Assembly: GCA_964470865.1 (NCBI GenBank)
Contig: CAYYFR010000087.1
Location: forward strand, 1-22,436
Length of the DNA: 22,436 nucleotides
Direction of reading: 5' to 3'
From: JAEUOS01 sp964470865
GTDB lineage: Bacteria; Pseudomonadota; Gammaproteobacteria; Burkholderiales; JAEUOS01
Part shown: in pieces, positions 8,057 through 14,249 of the stretch
Position numbering within the stretch: the stretch's first letter is position 1
Layout: each line of letters starts with the position of its first letter
Made by a program: the position numbers and the translations under genes
The notes under the pieces: model-generated
Seen by the model: the letters and a program-made list of their open reading frames with translations, nothing else
What the model was told of the DNA's origin: nothing
Database searches by the model: none

Positions 8057-8546
8057 CGAATTTTCGAGCGGCTCCGCCGGCAAGGTGGCACAGGCCGATT
8101 GGCCACCAATGACCATGGACCTGCGAAAACTCCGTGACGCGCTCGTTGCCACAGCCCTTTCCTGGGAAAAGGCGTTTGGCGCCGCCCCGCGGATCACTTC
8201 CGATCTTTCCGAACTGGACGCCGCCAATATCGTCGGCTGCTCGATCGAGGACTATTCCGCCCTCAATCAGGGCAAGACGGCTGTCCAGAGGGGCTTCGAT
8301 TTTGTCTTCGAAGGCGTGCGTTATCAGGTCAAGGCGAATCGCCCAAGCGGCAAGCCCGGAAGCCCGGTAACGCTCGTGGGGAAGGCTCGCAACTACGATT
8401 GGGATGTACTGATCTGGGTCCACTACAACTCGAGGTATGAAGTGCAAGAAGCATGGGCCTGGAGCGTTGCCGAGTACAAGGCGGCCTTTCACGAAAAGAA
8501 ACGGCTGGGACCAGCGGATTATCGGCGCGGCCGAAGGCTGGTTTGA
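8049..8546 (+). CDS. PD-(D/E)xK-like nuclease-fold protein at the end of the Zorya operon
   Basis: This small gene overlaps the last eight bases of zorD in another frame, so it is almost certainly in the same transcript. From GTG 8049 it has 165 residues; ATG 8109 or 8115 (residues 21 or 23) are equally possible starts and the first 20 residues look unstructured. The core reads SELDAANIVG (E55), then RGFDFVFEGVRYQVKANRPS. Asp84, Gln93 and Lys95 reproduce the D...(E/Q)xK arrangement of Mrr-like and other PD-(D/E)xK nucleases, with Glu55 on a preceding helix. The following strand-like YDWDVLIWVHY fits the same fold. I recall similar stand-alone hypothetical proteins but cannot name the family. 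It is not a member of the standard ZorABCD set. Nuclease activity is an inference from motif spacing. Confidence 0.65.
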   Translation: MCSEFSSGSAGKVAQADWPPMTMDLRKLRDALVATALSWEKAFGAAPRITSDLSELDAANIVGCSIEDYSALNQGKTAVQRGFDFVFEGVRYQVKANRPSGKPGSPVTLVGKARNYDWDVLIWVHYNSRYEVQEAWAWSVAEYKAAFHEKKRLGPADYRRGRRLV

Positions 8547-8671
8547 GTATGCGTTCAGGCGGTTTTGCGTGCTTTGCCCACGCCCTTTGCCAGCTGTCGC
8601 GCTACAAGGCTGCCATCACGAAAATCATGCGGGGCGGCAGCGACACAGATATCCTTTGATTGAAAGATGCG
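8547..8671. other. short spacer after the Zorya operon
   Basis: No supported gene. An ATG at 8550 opens a 36-codon frame ending at 8659 (MRSGGFACFAHALCQLSRYK at its start), which has no ribosome-binding site and no recognisable relative. I see no hairpin followed by a T run that would serve as terminator for the Zorya operon. Confidence 0.3.
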
Positions 8672-9392
8672 CTAAAGGAACTCTGCGATGAGCATCGCAT
8701 GGTCAGGCAAGCCGACTTTCCCAGTGCCGGCATCAGCGGATATTTCCTGGAAACTCCAGTTGTAGGCGACCCTTTCGGGAGCCAGTCCGGGTGACAAGAA
8801 CAGGTGGTCAATTTGCCGCGTTGACCCTATGCAAGTGACGCCAACTGAAGCCGGACGTCGGCCGCATGTGCTGCCAACGCTGGCTCACAAGCGCATCCAG
8901 GCAGTCGCCACAGTTTGCGGCGATATCGCCGGGCGTCGTGTTGAAGTCTCCGACAATTGCGGCCGGGGTGGACAGCATGCCCGCGGCAGCGTCGAGGAGC
9001 CAGTTCCAAGTTTCACGTTTGATCGCTTTGGGCTGACCGGTGAACGCCGGCATTCTGAACCCAAGCAAGTTGAACCGGGCATTGCCGAGAAGGGCATGGA
9101 GTGCGTTCGGAGGCACAGATGGATGCAGCGGTGGGGCCTTGAGGCCGCCGCTGCGCATCGGATCGCGCGATGCGATCAGCACCTGGTTTTCCTTCAAGGT
9201 GCGCGGGCTTATCAGCACGTTGCGGAGACCCAGGTCGCCCAGCCCCAACAAGAACTGATGATGATCTTGACCTTCTACGTACTCGGTCAACACGAGTGTG
9301 TCGGGCGCGTGCCGCGCTATGGCGGACGTGATCCAGGACGGGATTGGTCGCCGGGCGGCCCGATGATTCAAATTCCACGAAAGGATCTTCAT
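8672..9392 (-). pseudogene. endonuclease/exonuclease/phosphatase (EEP) family protein, frameshifted
   Basis: The main frame runs from ATG 9392 (MKILSWNLNHRA, the usual EEP opening with the metal-site Asn) through LVLTEYVEG (metal-binding Glu) and IVGDFNTTPGD (catalytic Asp/Asn). It then stops at 8808-8810, after about 194 residues and before the end of the fold. The missing C-terminus is directly downstream in another reverse frame: IDHLFLSPGLAPERVAYNW, then GLPDHAMLIAEFL, ending at a TAG (plus-strand 8672-8674). These are the usual EEP terminal motifs with the catalytic Asp-His pair. One extra base, or two missing, near 8811-8820 would explain the break. The site is not a homopolymer, so a real mutation is more likely than a simple sequencing slip. 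EEP enzymes cut nucleic acids or phosphoesters; the substrate here is unknown. Confidence 0.75.
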
Positions 9393-9666
9393 GTGGTGTC
9401 CTGCCGCAGGGTCAAATTCCGCTCAGCATACTTGTTGGTGGTGGCCTGCGCCTAAAGCATTGTGACCGTATGCCGGGCACTCGTTTCTTGCTTGCAATGC
9501 ATACAGCCGCCCGGCGTAATTCCCGGATCTCGAATGAATCAGCACGATAGGCGCCGAACGCGGTATCAACATCCTGAAGGCCTATTGGGCCATGGACGAC
9601 ACGTTGCTCTGCATCCAGGTCGCACGGACGCGCCACTATCCCGGCAACAAGATGCGCCATTGAGCT
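9393..9666. other. gene-poor stretch with a possible coding scrap
   Basis: No intact gene. A plus-strand frame from about 9551 to the TGA at 9661-9663 reads INILKAYWAMDDTLLCIQVA and then RTRHYPGNKMRH. It looks protein-like but has no start codon with a ribosome-binding site and I cannot place it in a family. It may be the tail of a lost gene. Confidence 0.25.
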
Positions 9667-9981
9667 TCATTCGGTTTCCTGAAACCGGAACATGGCGCTC
9701 CATACCTTCAAGTAAGCGTCATGCCGGTCCTGCTCCTCGACGCCGGACTTGAAGTTGCCGTAGTCGATGCCACGCACCAGGTCGGCCATGCGCAGCGCCA
9801 GTTCTTCGCGGTCTATCCGTGCACGAAAACGACAGTCGGTTCCCAGATCGGCCTTCACGTCGGCCTGCGGAAACACCCGGGTGATGTCCTTGAGCCGACG
9901 CGCGCGCACCAGCAAGGTTTTTCCAGTTGCATCGCCCTTGTCGACAACCGATAGAAATGCATTGTTCAGAAATATCCACAT
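9667..9981 (-). CDS. small conserved hypothetical protein
   Basis: Using the ATG at 9981, the protein has 104 residues and begins MWIFLNNAFLSVVDK, with TLLVRARRLKDI and VFPQADVK in the middle and RGIDYGNFK, DRHDAYLKVWSAMF at the end. I recall small uncharacterised proteobacterial proteins with this pattern (MWIFLNDAFLSIV..., RGIDYDNFK..., HDAYxxVW), but no function is known to me. The ATG at 9981 has a GGAGG five bases upstream; the two upstream in-frame ATGs (10023 and 9993) lack one, so I prefer the short form. It lies in a debris-rich stretch but looks intact. Confidence 0.7.
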   Translation of the reverse strand: MWIFLNNAFLSVVDKGDATGKTLLVRARRLKDITRVFPQADVKADLGTDCRFRARIDREELALRMADLVRGIDYGNFKSGVEEQDRHDAYLKVWSAMFRFQETE

Positions 9982-9986
9982 ATAGA

Positions 9987-9991
9987 CCTCC
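9987..9991 (-). promoter_or_regulatory. Shine-Dalgarno GGAGG fixing the start of the 9667-9981 gene
   Basis: The plus-strand sequence CCTCC (GGAGG on the reverse strand) ends five bases before the ATG at 9981. It supports initiation there rather than at either upstream in-frame ATG. Confidence 0.6.
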
Positions 9992-10019
9992 ATGAATGCA
10001 TACCCCGTGCACCAGGCAA

Positions 10020-10142
10020 TCAAGGCGCACGGCTGTAGACGGACCCGGCTTCCGCGCCGTAGGCCAGGTCGCTCAGGCGCCAGCCCGCCTCCTGTGAGCC
10101 CTGGAACGGGTTGAGCATCTCGACCTTCACCTCCGTTTTCAT
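10020..10142 (-). CDS. possible 40-residue reading frame, doubtful
   Basis: A short reverse-strand frame starts at ATG 10142 (MKTEVKVEMLNPFQGSQEAG at its beginning) and ends at 10020, just upstream of the small conserved gene on the same strand. There is no clear ribosome-binding site and no family I recognise, and its 5' end abuts a plus-strand cupin remnant. It could be a small gene or the end of a broken one. Confidence 0.2.
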   Translation of the reverse strand: MKTEVKVEMLNPFQGSQEAGWRLSDLAYGAEAGSVYSRAP

Positions 10143-10283
10143 GTCGGCGACTGGCAAACCCTGCTGGGCGCCGGCGGCCTGCTGGTGGTGCCCCCCAACA
10201 CCATGCACTGGGGCGAGGTGGTGGGCGACGAAGCGGTGCTCAACCTCGATGTGTTCACACCGCAGCGGCCCGAATACGCCTGA
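10134..10283 (+). pseudogene. C-terminal remnant of a cupin-domain protein
   Basis: The frame ending at TGA 10281-10283 reads FHVGDWQTLLGAGGLLVVPP, then NTMHWGEVVGDEAVLNLDVF and TPQRPEYA. This is the typical second half of a small cupin barrel: the GD turn, the hydrophobic strand before PPNTxHW, and the LDVFxPxRxxY end common in cupin proteins. The first half with the HxHxxxE metal motif is absent, because the frame meets a stop about 40 bases further upstream. It is therefore a truncated remnant. Confidence 0.6.
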
Positions 10284-10331
10284 AGGCGCTTGCATCAAGC
10301 GGCGCAAAACCTGTTCGGCAAGGGGCAATCC

Positions 10332-10757
10332 ATGAGCAAATCGGCAGACGACGGTACAACGGCCCGGCAGGACTACCGCTTCTGGACCGAGGAAAAGCTG
10401 CGCAACACCGATACAGACAAGCAGGGCCATGTCAACAACGGCGTGATGTCCTGCTTTTTCGAAGCCGGGCGCATCGAGCTTCTGGCGGCAGCGGAAATCG
10501 CCGCGATTCGCGCGCTCACCAGTATCGTGGTGGTGCGCATGCTGATCAATTTCAGGAAGGAGCTGTTTTTTCCGGGCAAGGTGGGCGTGGGGACGCGCAT
10601 CGCGCGCGTAGGGCGCACCTCGATCGAGTTCCTGCAGGCGATTCACGCGGCCAACGGCGAGGTGGCAAGCGCCGAGGCCACCTGCGTTTTGCTCGATCGC
10701 GCCACGCGCAAGCCAACGCCGGTGCCGGAGCAGCTGCGGGCTTACCTGATGGGATAG
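10332..10757 (+). CDS. 4HBT/FadM-type acyl-CoA thioesterase (hotdog fold)
   Basis: A 141-residue protein of single hotdog-domain size. The conserved segment NTDTDKQGHVNNGVM (residues 25-39) contains the DxxGHVNN motif of 4-hydroxybenzoyl-CoA thioesterase-like enzymes, with Asp29 as the likely catalytic acid. A helix (SCFFEAGRIELLAA) and the strands VVVRMLINFRKEL and VGVGTRIARVGRTSIEF follow the usual fold order. These enzymes hydrolyse acyl-CoA thioesters in the cytoplasm; the acyl group cannot be predicted. I chose ATG 10332, preceded by AAGGGG, over an ATG 42 bases upstream that lacks a site. It lies upstream of the UxaA-family gene with a 185-base gap. Confidence 0.8.
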   Translation: MSKSADDGTTARQDYRFWTEEKLRNTDTDKQGHVNNGVMSCFFEAGRIELLAAAEIAAIRALTSIVVVRMLINFRKELFFPGKVGVGTRIARVGRTSIEFLQAIHAANGEVASAEATCVLLDRATRKPTPVPEQLRAYLMG

Positions 10758-10893
10758 CCGGGACGGTCGAGCGCGGCGGGTTCCGGGGCGTGGTGTGTAT
10801 GGGCAGCGCCCCAAGGCGGCATTCGCAGTGTTGAAACCGGACGGCACGACATGAGCGACGCCGCCGCGGAAGCCGCTGCCCGGATTTGCGCGC

Positions 10894-10908
10894 CGGGTAG
10901 ACTACCCG
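10894..10908. promoter_or_regulatory. perfect palindrome before the UxaA-family gene, possible operator
   Basis: CGGGTAG and CTACCCG form a perfect 7-base inverted repeat around a single A. The element ends 34 bases before the ATG at 10943. Its size, symmetry and position suit a binding site for a dimeric repressor, but no regulator gene is next to it, so the role is an inference. Confidence 0.35.
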
Positions 10909-10942
10909 ACTTCGATTTTCAACCCCAACCAGTGAGCCCGAG

Positions 10943-12490
10943 ATGATCGAAATTTCCGCAAAGCGCATGATCGGCCCGGTGATTCGCCTGCATCCGAACG
11001 ACAACGTGGTGGTGGCACGGCTTGATCTGGCGATCGGCACGGTGGTGCCAGGCGAAAACTTCACCAGCCGCAGCCAGGTGCCGGCCGGCTACAAGGTGGC
11101 CGCCCGGAAAATCAGGAAGGGCGAGCCGATCCTCAAATACAGCGTCACCGTCGGCTTCGCCAATGTCGATATCGAACCCGGCACCATGGTGCACAACCAC
11201 AACACCGAGTTCCGCGAATTCGACCGCGACTATGCGCATGCCAGCGAGTACAAGCCGGTGCCGCCGGTGCCGGTGGCCGAACGCGCCACCTTCCAGGGCT
11301 ATGTAAGGCCCAATGGCCGCGTCGGCACGCGCAATTTCATCGGCATCCTGTCAACGGTGAATTGCTCGGCCACGGTGGTCAACAAAATTGCCGAATGGTT
11401 CACGCCGGAGCGTCTGGCCGAATTTCCCAATGTCGATGGGGTGGTCGCTTTCAGTCATTCGATCGGTTGCGGCATGGAGGCCAGCGGCGAGCCAATGCAA
11501 CTGCTTCGCCGCACCATGGCAGGCTATGTGCGCCATCCGAACCTGGCGGCGGCGCTGGTGATCGGTCTGGGTTGCGAGCGCAACCAGTTGTCCGGCTTAT
11601 TGAAGCAGGAAGAGCTCGCGGCCAGCCCGCACCTGCACACCTTCATCATGCAGGAGACCGGTGGCACCCGCAAAACCATCGAGGCCGGCGTAGCGGCGGT
11701 GCGCGCCATGCTGCCGGCGGCGAATGACGTAAAGCGCGAAACCGTCTCGGCCAGCCACCTGTGCGTAGGCCTGCAGTGCGGCGGCTCCGACGGCTTCTCG
11801 TCGATCACCGCCAACCCGGCGTTGGGTGCGGCGGTGGATATATTGGCGCGCCATGGCGGCACCGGCATTCTTTCCGAGACACCGGAGATCTACGGCGTCG
11901 AGCACACCCTGACGCGGCGCGCCGCCAACGTGGCGATCGGCGAAAAGCTGATCGAGCGCATCCGCTGGTGGAAAGACGAGTACTCGGTGGGCCGCGATGT
12001 GCAGATCAACGGCACGGTGAGCCCGGGCAACCAGGTCGGCGGCCTGGCCAACATCTTCGAGAAATCCCTGGGCTCGTCGATGAAGGGCGGCACCGGCCCC
12101 CTGATGGAGGTTTACAGGTACGCCGAGCCGGTTACCACCAAAGGCTTCGTCTTCATGGACACGCCCGGCTACGACCCGGTGTCGGCCACCGGGCAGATCG
12201 CCGGCGGCGCCAACCTGATCGCATTCACCACCGGCCGCGGATCGATGTTCGGCTCCAAACCCGCACCCTGCGTGAAGCTGGCCACCAACAGCCCGATGTT
12301 CCATCGACTTGAAGAAGACATGGACATCAACTGCGGTGAAATCCTCGACGGCACCGCCTCCGTGCAGGAAATGGGGCAGCGGATTTTCGAATTGTTCCTG
12401 CGTACCGCTTCAGGCGAGGCTTCGAAGAGTGAGTTGCTGGGGCTGGGCGATCATGAGTTTGTGCCTTGGCAGATTGGCATCATGGGTTGA
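10943..12490 (+). CDS. UxaA-family sugar-acid dehydratase (altronate/galactarate dehydratase type)
   Basis: A 515-residue protein of the UxaA/GarD family, iron-dependent enzymes that dehydrate sugar acids such as altronate or galactarate to 2-keto-3-deoxy acids. The N-terminal ~95 residues form a SAF-like domain (from VIRLHPNDNVVVA to the GTMVHNHNT segment, with its His residues). The main domain shows GYVRPNGRVGTRNF, HSIGCGMEASGE, HPNLAAALVIGLGCERNQ, LCVGLQCGGSDGFS, SPGNQVGGLANIFEKSLG and the end motif GQRIFELFLRTASG. The length is normal for SAF-containing members. The particular substrate cannot be told from the sequence. It stands alone, with a palindrome upstream and a RidA gene 301 bases downstream. 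Confidence 0.88.
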   Translation: MIEISAKRMIGPVIRLHPNDNVVVARLDLAIGTVVPGENFTSRSQVPAGYKVAARKIRKGEPILKYSVTVGFANVDIEPGTMVHNHNTEFREFDRDYAHASEYKPVPPVPVAERATFQGYVRPNGRVGTRNFIGILSTVNCSATVVNKIAEWFTPERLAEFPNVDGVVAFSHSIGCGMEASGEPMQLLRRTMAGYVRHPNLAAALVIGLGCERNQLSGLLKQEELAASPHLHTFIMQETGGTRKTIEAGVAAVRAMLPAANDVKRETVSASHLCVGLQCGGSDGFSSITANPALGAAVDILARHGGTGILSETPEIYGVEHTLTRRAANVAIGEKLIERIRWWKDEYSVGRDVQINGTVSPGNQVGGLANIFEKSLGSSMKGGTGPLMEVYRYAEPVTTKGFVFMDTPGYDPVSATGQIAGGANLIAFTTGRGSMFGSKPAPCVKLATNSPMFHRLEEDMDINCGEILDGTASVQEMGQRIFELFLRTASGEASKSELLGLGDHEFVPWQIGIMG

Positions 12491-12791
12491 GGCTCGATTA
12501 TCGATCGTTCGCAAAAACATGACAGTTTCGTCAGAGGCGTGGTTTTTGTCAGGCACTATGCAATTCTCGATTTTTGGCAACGCCGTGACGGCGATGGCCA
12601 CCGGGATCGACCGGCGGCGCAGCGGGCTTGTAGGTGTAAGAAGGCACTTTTTGGCTGGGTCTGTGCTCCGGCGGTGCGCCCACTCTTCGCCTGGCGGTTT
12701 TCACTGTTGCGTTTTCCAATCTGCGTTTTCCACTCCACGACAATCCGGCGTCGTGCTAAATTCACGCTCCACTTTCAAGGAGACGATAACC
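12491..12791. promoter_or_regulatory. intergenic region with probable ridA promoter
   Basis: No gene is supported here. The 11-base sequence TGCGTTTTCCA occurs twice, at 12708-12718 and 12722-12732, exactly 14 bases apart. Downstream, TGCTAAATT (12754-12762) could be an extended -10 element about 30 bases before the ridA start. No good -35 hexamer lies at the standard distance. The ribosome-binding site AAGGAG at 12777-12782 serves ridA. Confidence 0.3.
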
Positions 12792-13139
12792 ATGAGTATT
12801 GAACGAATCAACTGCGGCACCCGCATGAGTTCGGCCGTCGTGCACGGCAACACCGTCTATCTCGCCGGGCTTACCGCGGATGACCGCACGCTCGACGTCA
12901 AGGGCCAGACCAAACAGATTCTCGACAAGATCGACAAGTTCCTGGCCCAGGCCGGCACCGACAAGACCAAGCTGCTCTCGGCCAACATCTGGCTGACCGA
13001 CATCAACACCTGGAGTCAGATGAACGAAGTGTGGGACGCCTGGGTGGCGCCGGGCAACACGCCGGCACGCGCGACCGTCGAAGCCAGGCTCGCAGCGCCG
13101 GGACTCACCGTCGAAATCATGGTGCAGGCGGCGAAGTAG
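12792..13139 (+). CDS. RidA-family (YjgF/YER057c/UK114) protein
   Basis: A 115-residue protein with the RidA fold signatures: the VVHGNTVYLAG strand pair near residues 16-26, LDKIDKFLAQAGTDKTKLLSA helix region, NEVWDAWVAPGNTPARATVEA and the terminal LAAPGLTVEIMVQAAK. The PARxxVE segment contains the family's substrate-contacting Arg, and the terminal Glu is also kept. Canonical RidA proteins are trimeric deaminases that remove reactive enamine/imine intermediates formed by PLP enzymes; other subfamilies have different substrates, so the exact role is open. An in-frame extension reaches much further upstream, but ATG 12792 has AAGGAG nine bases before it and matches the family length. Confidence 0.87.
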   Translation: MSIERINCGTRMSSAVVHGNTVYLAGLTADDRTLDVKGQTKQILDKIDKFLAQAGTDKTKLLSANIWLTDINTWSQMNEVWDAWVAPGNTPARATVEARLAAPGLTVEIMVQAAK

Positions 13140-13151
13140 GCCCGACACCGA

Positions 13152-13192
13152 AACCCGGGCTCAATTCGGGCGTCATTACATGCGCCCGGGTT
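13152..13192. terminator. inverted repeat after ridA, possible terminator
   Basis: AACCCGGGC (13152-13160) and GCCCGGGTT (13184-13192) are perfect 9-base inverted repeats 13 bases after the ridA stop. A smaller alternative hairpin, CGGGCG/CGCCCG at 13167-13172 and 13183-13188, uses part of the same right arm. There is no strong T run after either, so it is at best a weak or factor-dependent terminator. Confidence 0.4.
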
Positions 13193-13204
13193 GGTCTTGA
13201 ATTT

Positions 13205-13424
13205 TCAAAACAGTGGTTTGCAAGCAGTCACCACGAGGTCCAGCGGCAGTGCCGGCGCAAAGGTGTCGGTGAGCTCCAGGGCAGCGCGGAGGAATTGAAG
13301 TTCGGGCGGCGTGCGCTCTTATCGGGGTGAGGCTTTTGCGCTCGACCCAGGCGGCTTGGATGGCGCACGCGTAGCGGGCGAGGGTGCCGCCGACGGCGGT
13401 GAAATGGAGGGCGGGGTCGTACAT
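13205..13424 (-). pseudogene. frameshifted fragment resembling the N-terminus of an HlyD-type secretion adaptor
   Basis: The first reverse frame starts at ATG 13424 and reads MYDPALHFTAVGGTLARYAC then AIQAAWVERKSLTP. The second frame continues with PPELQFLRAALELTDTFAPA and LPLDLVVTACKPLF before a TGA at plus 13205-13207. The combination WxxRxxL...PELxFLxAALELxDTP... recalls the cytoplasmic start of HlyD-family membrane fusion proteins of type I secretion, but the periplasmic body is absent. The total length is not a multiple of three, confirming a frame change around 13310-13330. It is a decayed scrap; the family assignment is tentative. Confidence 0.35.
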
Positions 13425-13434
13425 GCCTGCGCGC

Positions 13435-13440
13435 TACAAT
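13435..13440 (+). promoter_or_regulatory. possible -10 element of the toxin-antitoxin pair
   Basis: TACAAT lies 29 bases before the antitoxin ATG at 13470. The region 17 bases upstream has no good -35 hexamer, so this is only a candidate. Confidence 0.25.
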
Positions 13441-13469
13441 CTTGTGTCGATTCGTAGTCGGAGGCCACC

Positions 13470-13670
13470 ATGCCCAGCGCACGTCGCAAAACCGTTCCCA
13501 TCTTGTACCCGCCGCTTACGCCCGAACTCAAGGCGCGCATGCGCAAGGCGGGGCATGGTGACATGGTCGAATTGCTGGACAACGTGTCTGCCAGCACCAT
13601 CAAGGGGTTGATGCGGGCCGCTCAAAGCGGTCCCGTGTTCAAGCCAAAGATGGCCAAGAAAGCGGCATGA
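13470..13670 (+). CDS. VapB-like antitoxin of a vapBC-type pair
   Basis: A 66-residue basic protein directly upstream of a PIN-domain toxin gene and overlapping it by four bases (ATGA), the usual toxin-antitoxin layout. The start has CGGAGG five bases upstream. The sequence contains TPELKARMRKAGHGDMVELL (residues 17-36) and ends in a Lys-rich tail; no clear ribbon-helix-helix or AbrB motif is obvious. The antitoxin role is inferred from its position, size and charge rather than from a recognised domain. In vapBC pairs such proteins bind and neutralise the toxin and repress their own operon. Confidence 0.65.
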   Translation: MPSARRKTVPILYPPLTPELKARMRKAGHGDMVELLDNVSASTIKGLMRAAQSGPVFKPKMAKKAA

Positions 13671-14223
13671 AGGTTCTGCTCGACACCAGCGTATGCATCG
13701 ATTTTCTGCGCCGCCATGCGCCAACGGTTGAGCGGTTGATGGCATTCAAATCCCGTGACGCTTTGATACCCGCACATGCGGTTGCCGAATTGGAGCACGG
13801 GATCTATCTCTCCCAACGCCGCAAGCAAGCGCGGCAAGACCTGGAACGCTTGTTCGCAAAGTATCAGGTATTGCCGTTCGAAACCCCGGCCGCGCGACGC
13901 GCGGGATTGTTGATGTACGAACTGGGACGGCAAGGGCTGACGATGAAATATTTCGATCTGATGATCGCGGCGCAGGCGATGGACGCGGGCATTACGCTAG
14001 CAACTGGCGACGCGGATTTCGAGCCGCTTTCCGGGNNNNNNNNNNNNNNNNNNNNNNNNNNNNNNNNNNNNNNNNNNNNNNNNNNNNNNNNNNNNNNNNN
14101 NNNNNNNNNNNNNNNNNNNNNNNNNNNNNNNNNNNGGACGCGGGCATTACGCTAGCAACTGGCGACGCGGATTTCGAGCCGCTTTCCGGGGCGCGCGGAC
14201 TGAAGCTGGCGAAGTGGTTCTAG
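13667..14223 (+). CDS. VapC-like PIN-domain toxin, split by an assembly gap
   Basis: The protein starts MKVLLDTSVCIDFL and has the PIN-domain acidic residues Asp6, Glu41 (or Glu43), Asp97 in KYFDLMIAAQAM and Asp115 in LATGDADF. PIN toxins are Mg2+-dependent ribonucleases. The frame runs into 100 Ns at 14036. The 55 bases before the Ns reappear exactly after them, and skipping the Ns plus the repeat (joining 14035 to 14191) restores one continuous frame ending ARGLKLAKWF and TAG at 14221-14223. The reconstructed protein has 133 residues, a normal VapC length. As written in the assembly the gene is interrupted; in the organism it is very probably intact. It overlaps the antitoxin stop by four bases. 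Confidence 0.85.
13981..14035 (+). repeat. left copy of a 55-base exact duplication flanking the N gap
   Basis: Bases 13981-14035 are identical to 14136-14190. Each copy ends or begins exactly at the N run, as expected of two contig ends that overlap but were scaffolded instead of merged. Confidence 0.95.
14036..14135. other. assembly gap (100 Ns)
   Basis: Exactly 100 N characters, the conventional placeholder for a scaffold join of unknown size. Given the identical 55-base flanks, the real distance is probably negative (an overlap). Confidence 0.98.
14136..14190 (+). repeat. right copy of the 55-base duplication flanking the N gap
   Basis: Exact copy of 13981-14035, starting at the first base after the N run. 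The sequence beyond it (from 14191) continues the toxin reading frame. Confidence 0.95.
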
Positions 14224-14249
14224 GTGACCTCGGCAGAGGAATGTTTTTG

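Noticed and set aside
1081..8546. Type II or type III Zorya
   Set aside because: Type II would have ZorE, a single HNH-type protein, after ZorB; I see no HNH motif. Type III uses ZorF and ZorG. The EH-signature protein followed by an SNF2 ATPase fits type I.
13667..14155. Toxin reading frame running through the N run with a different C-terminus
   Set aside because: The frame after the Ns depends on the arbitrary gap length of 100. The identical 55-base flanks show that the true C-terminus is encoded from 14191 to 14223.
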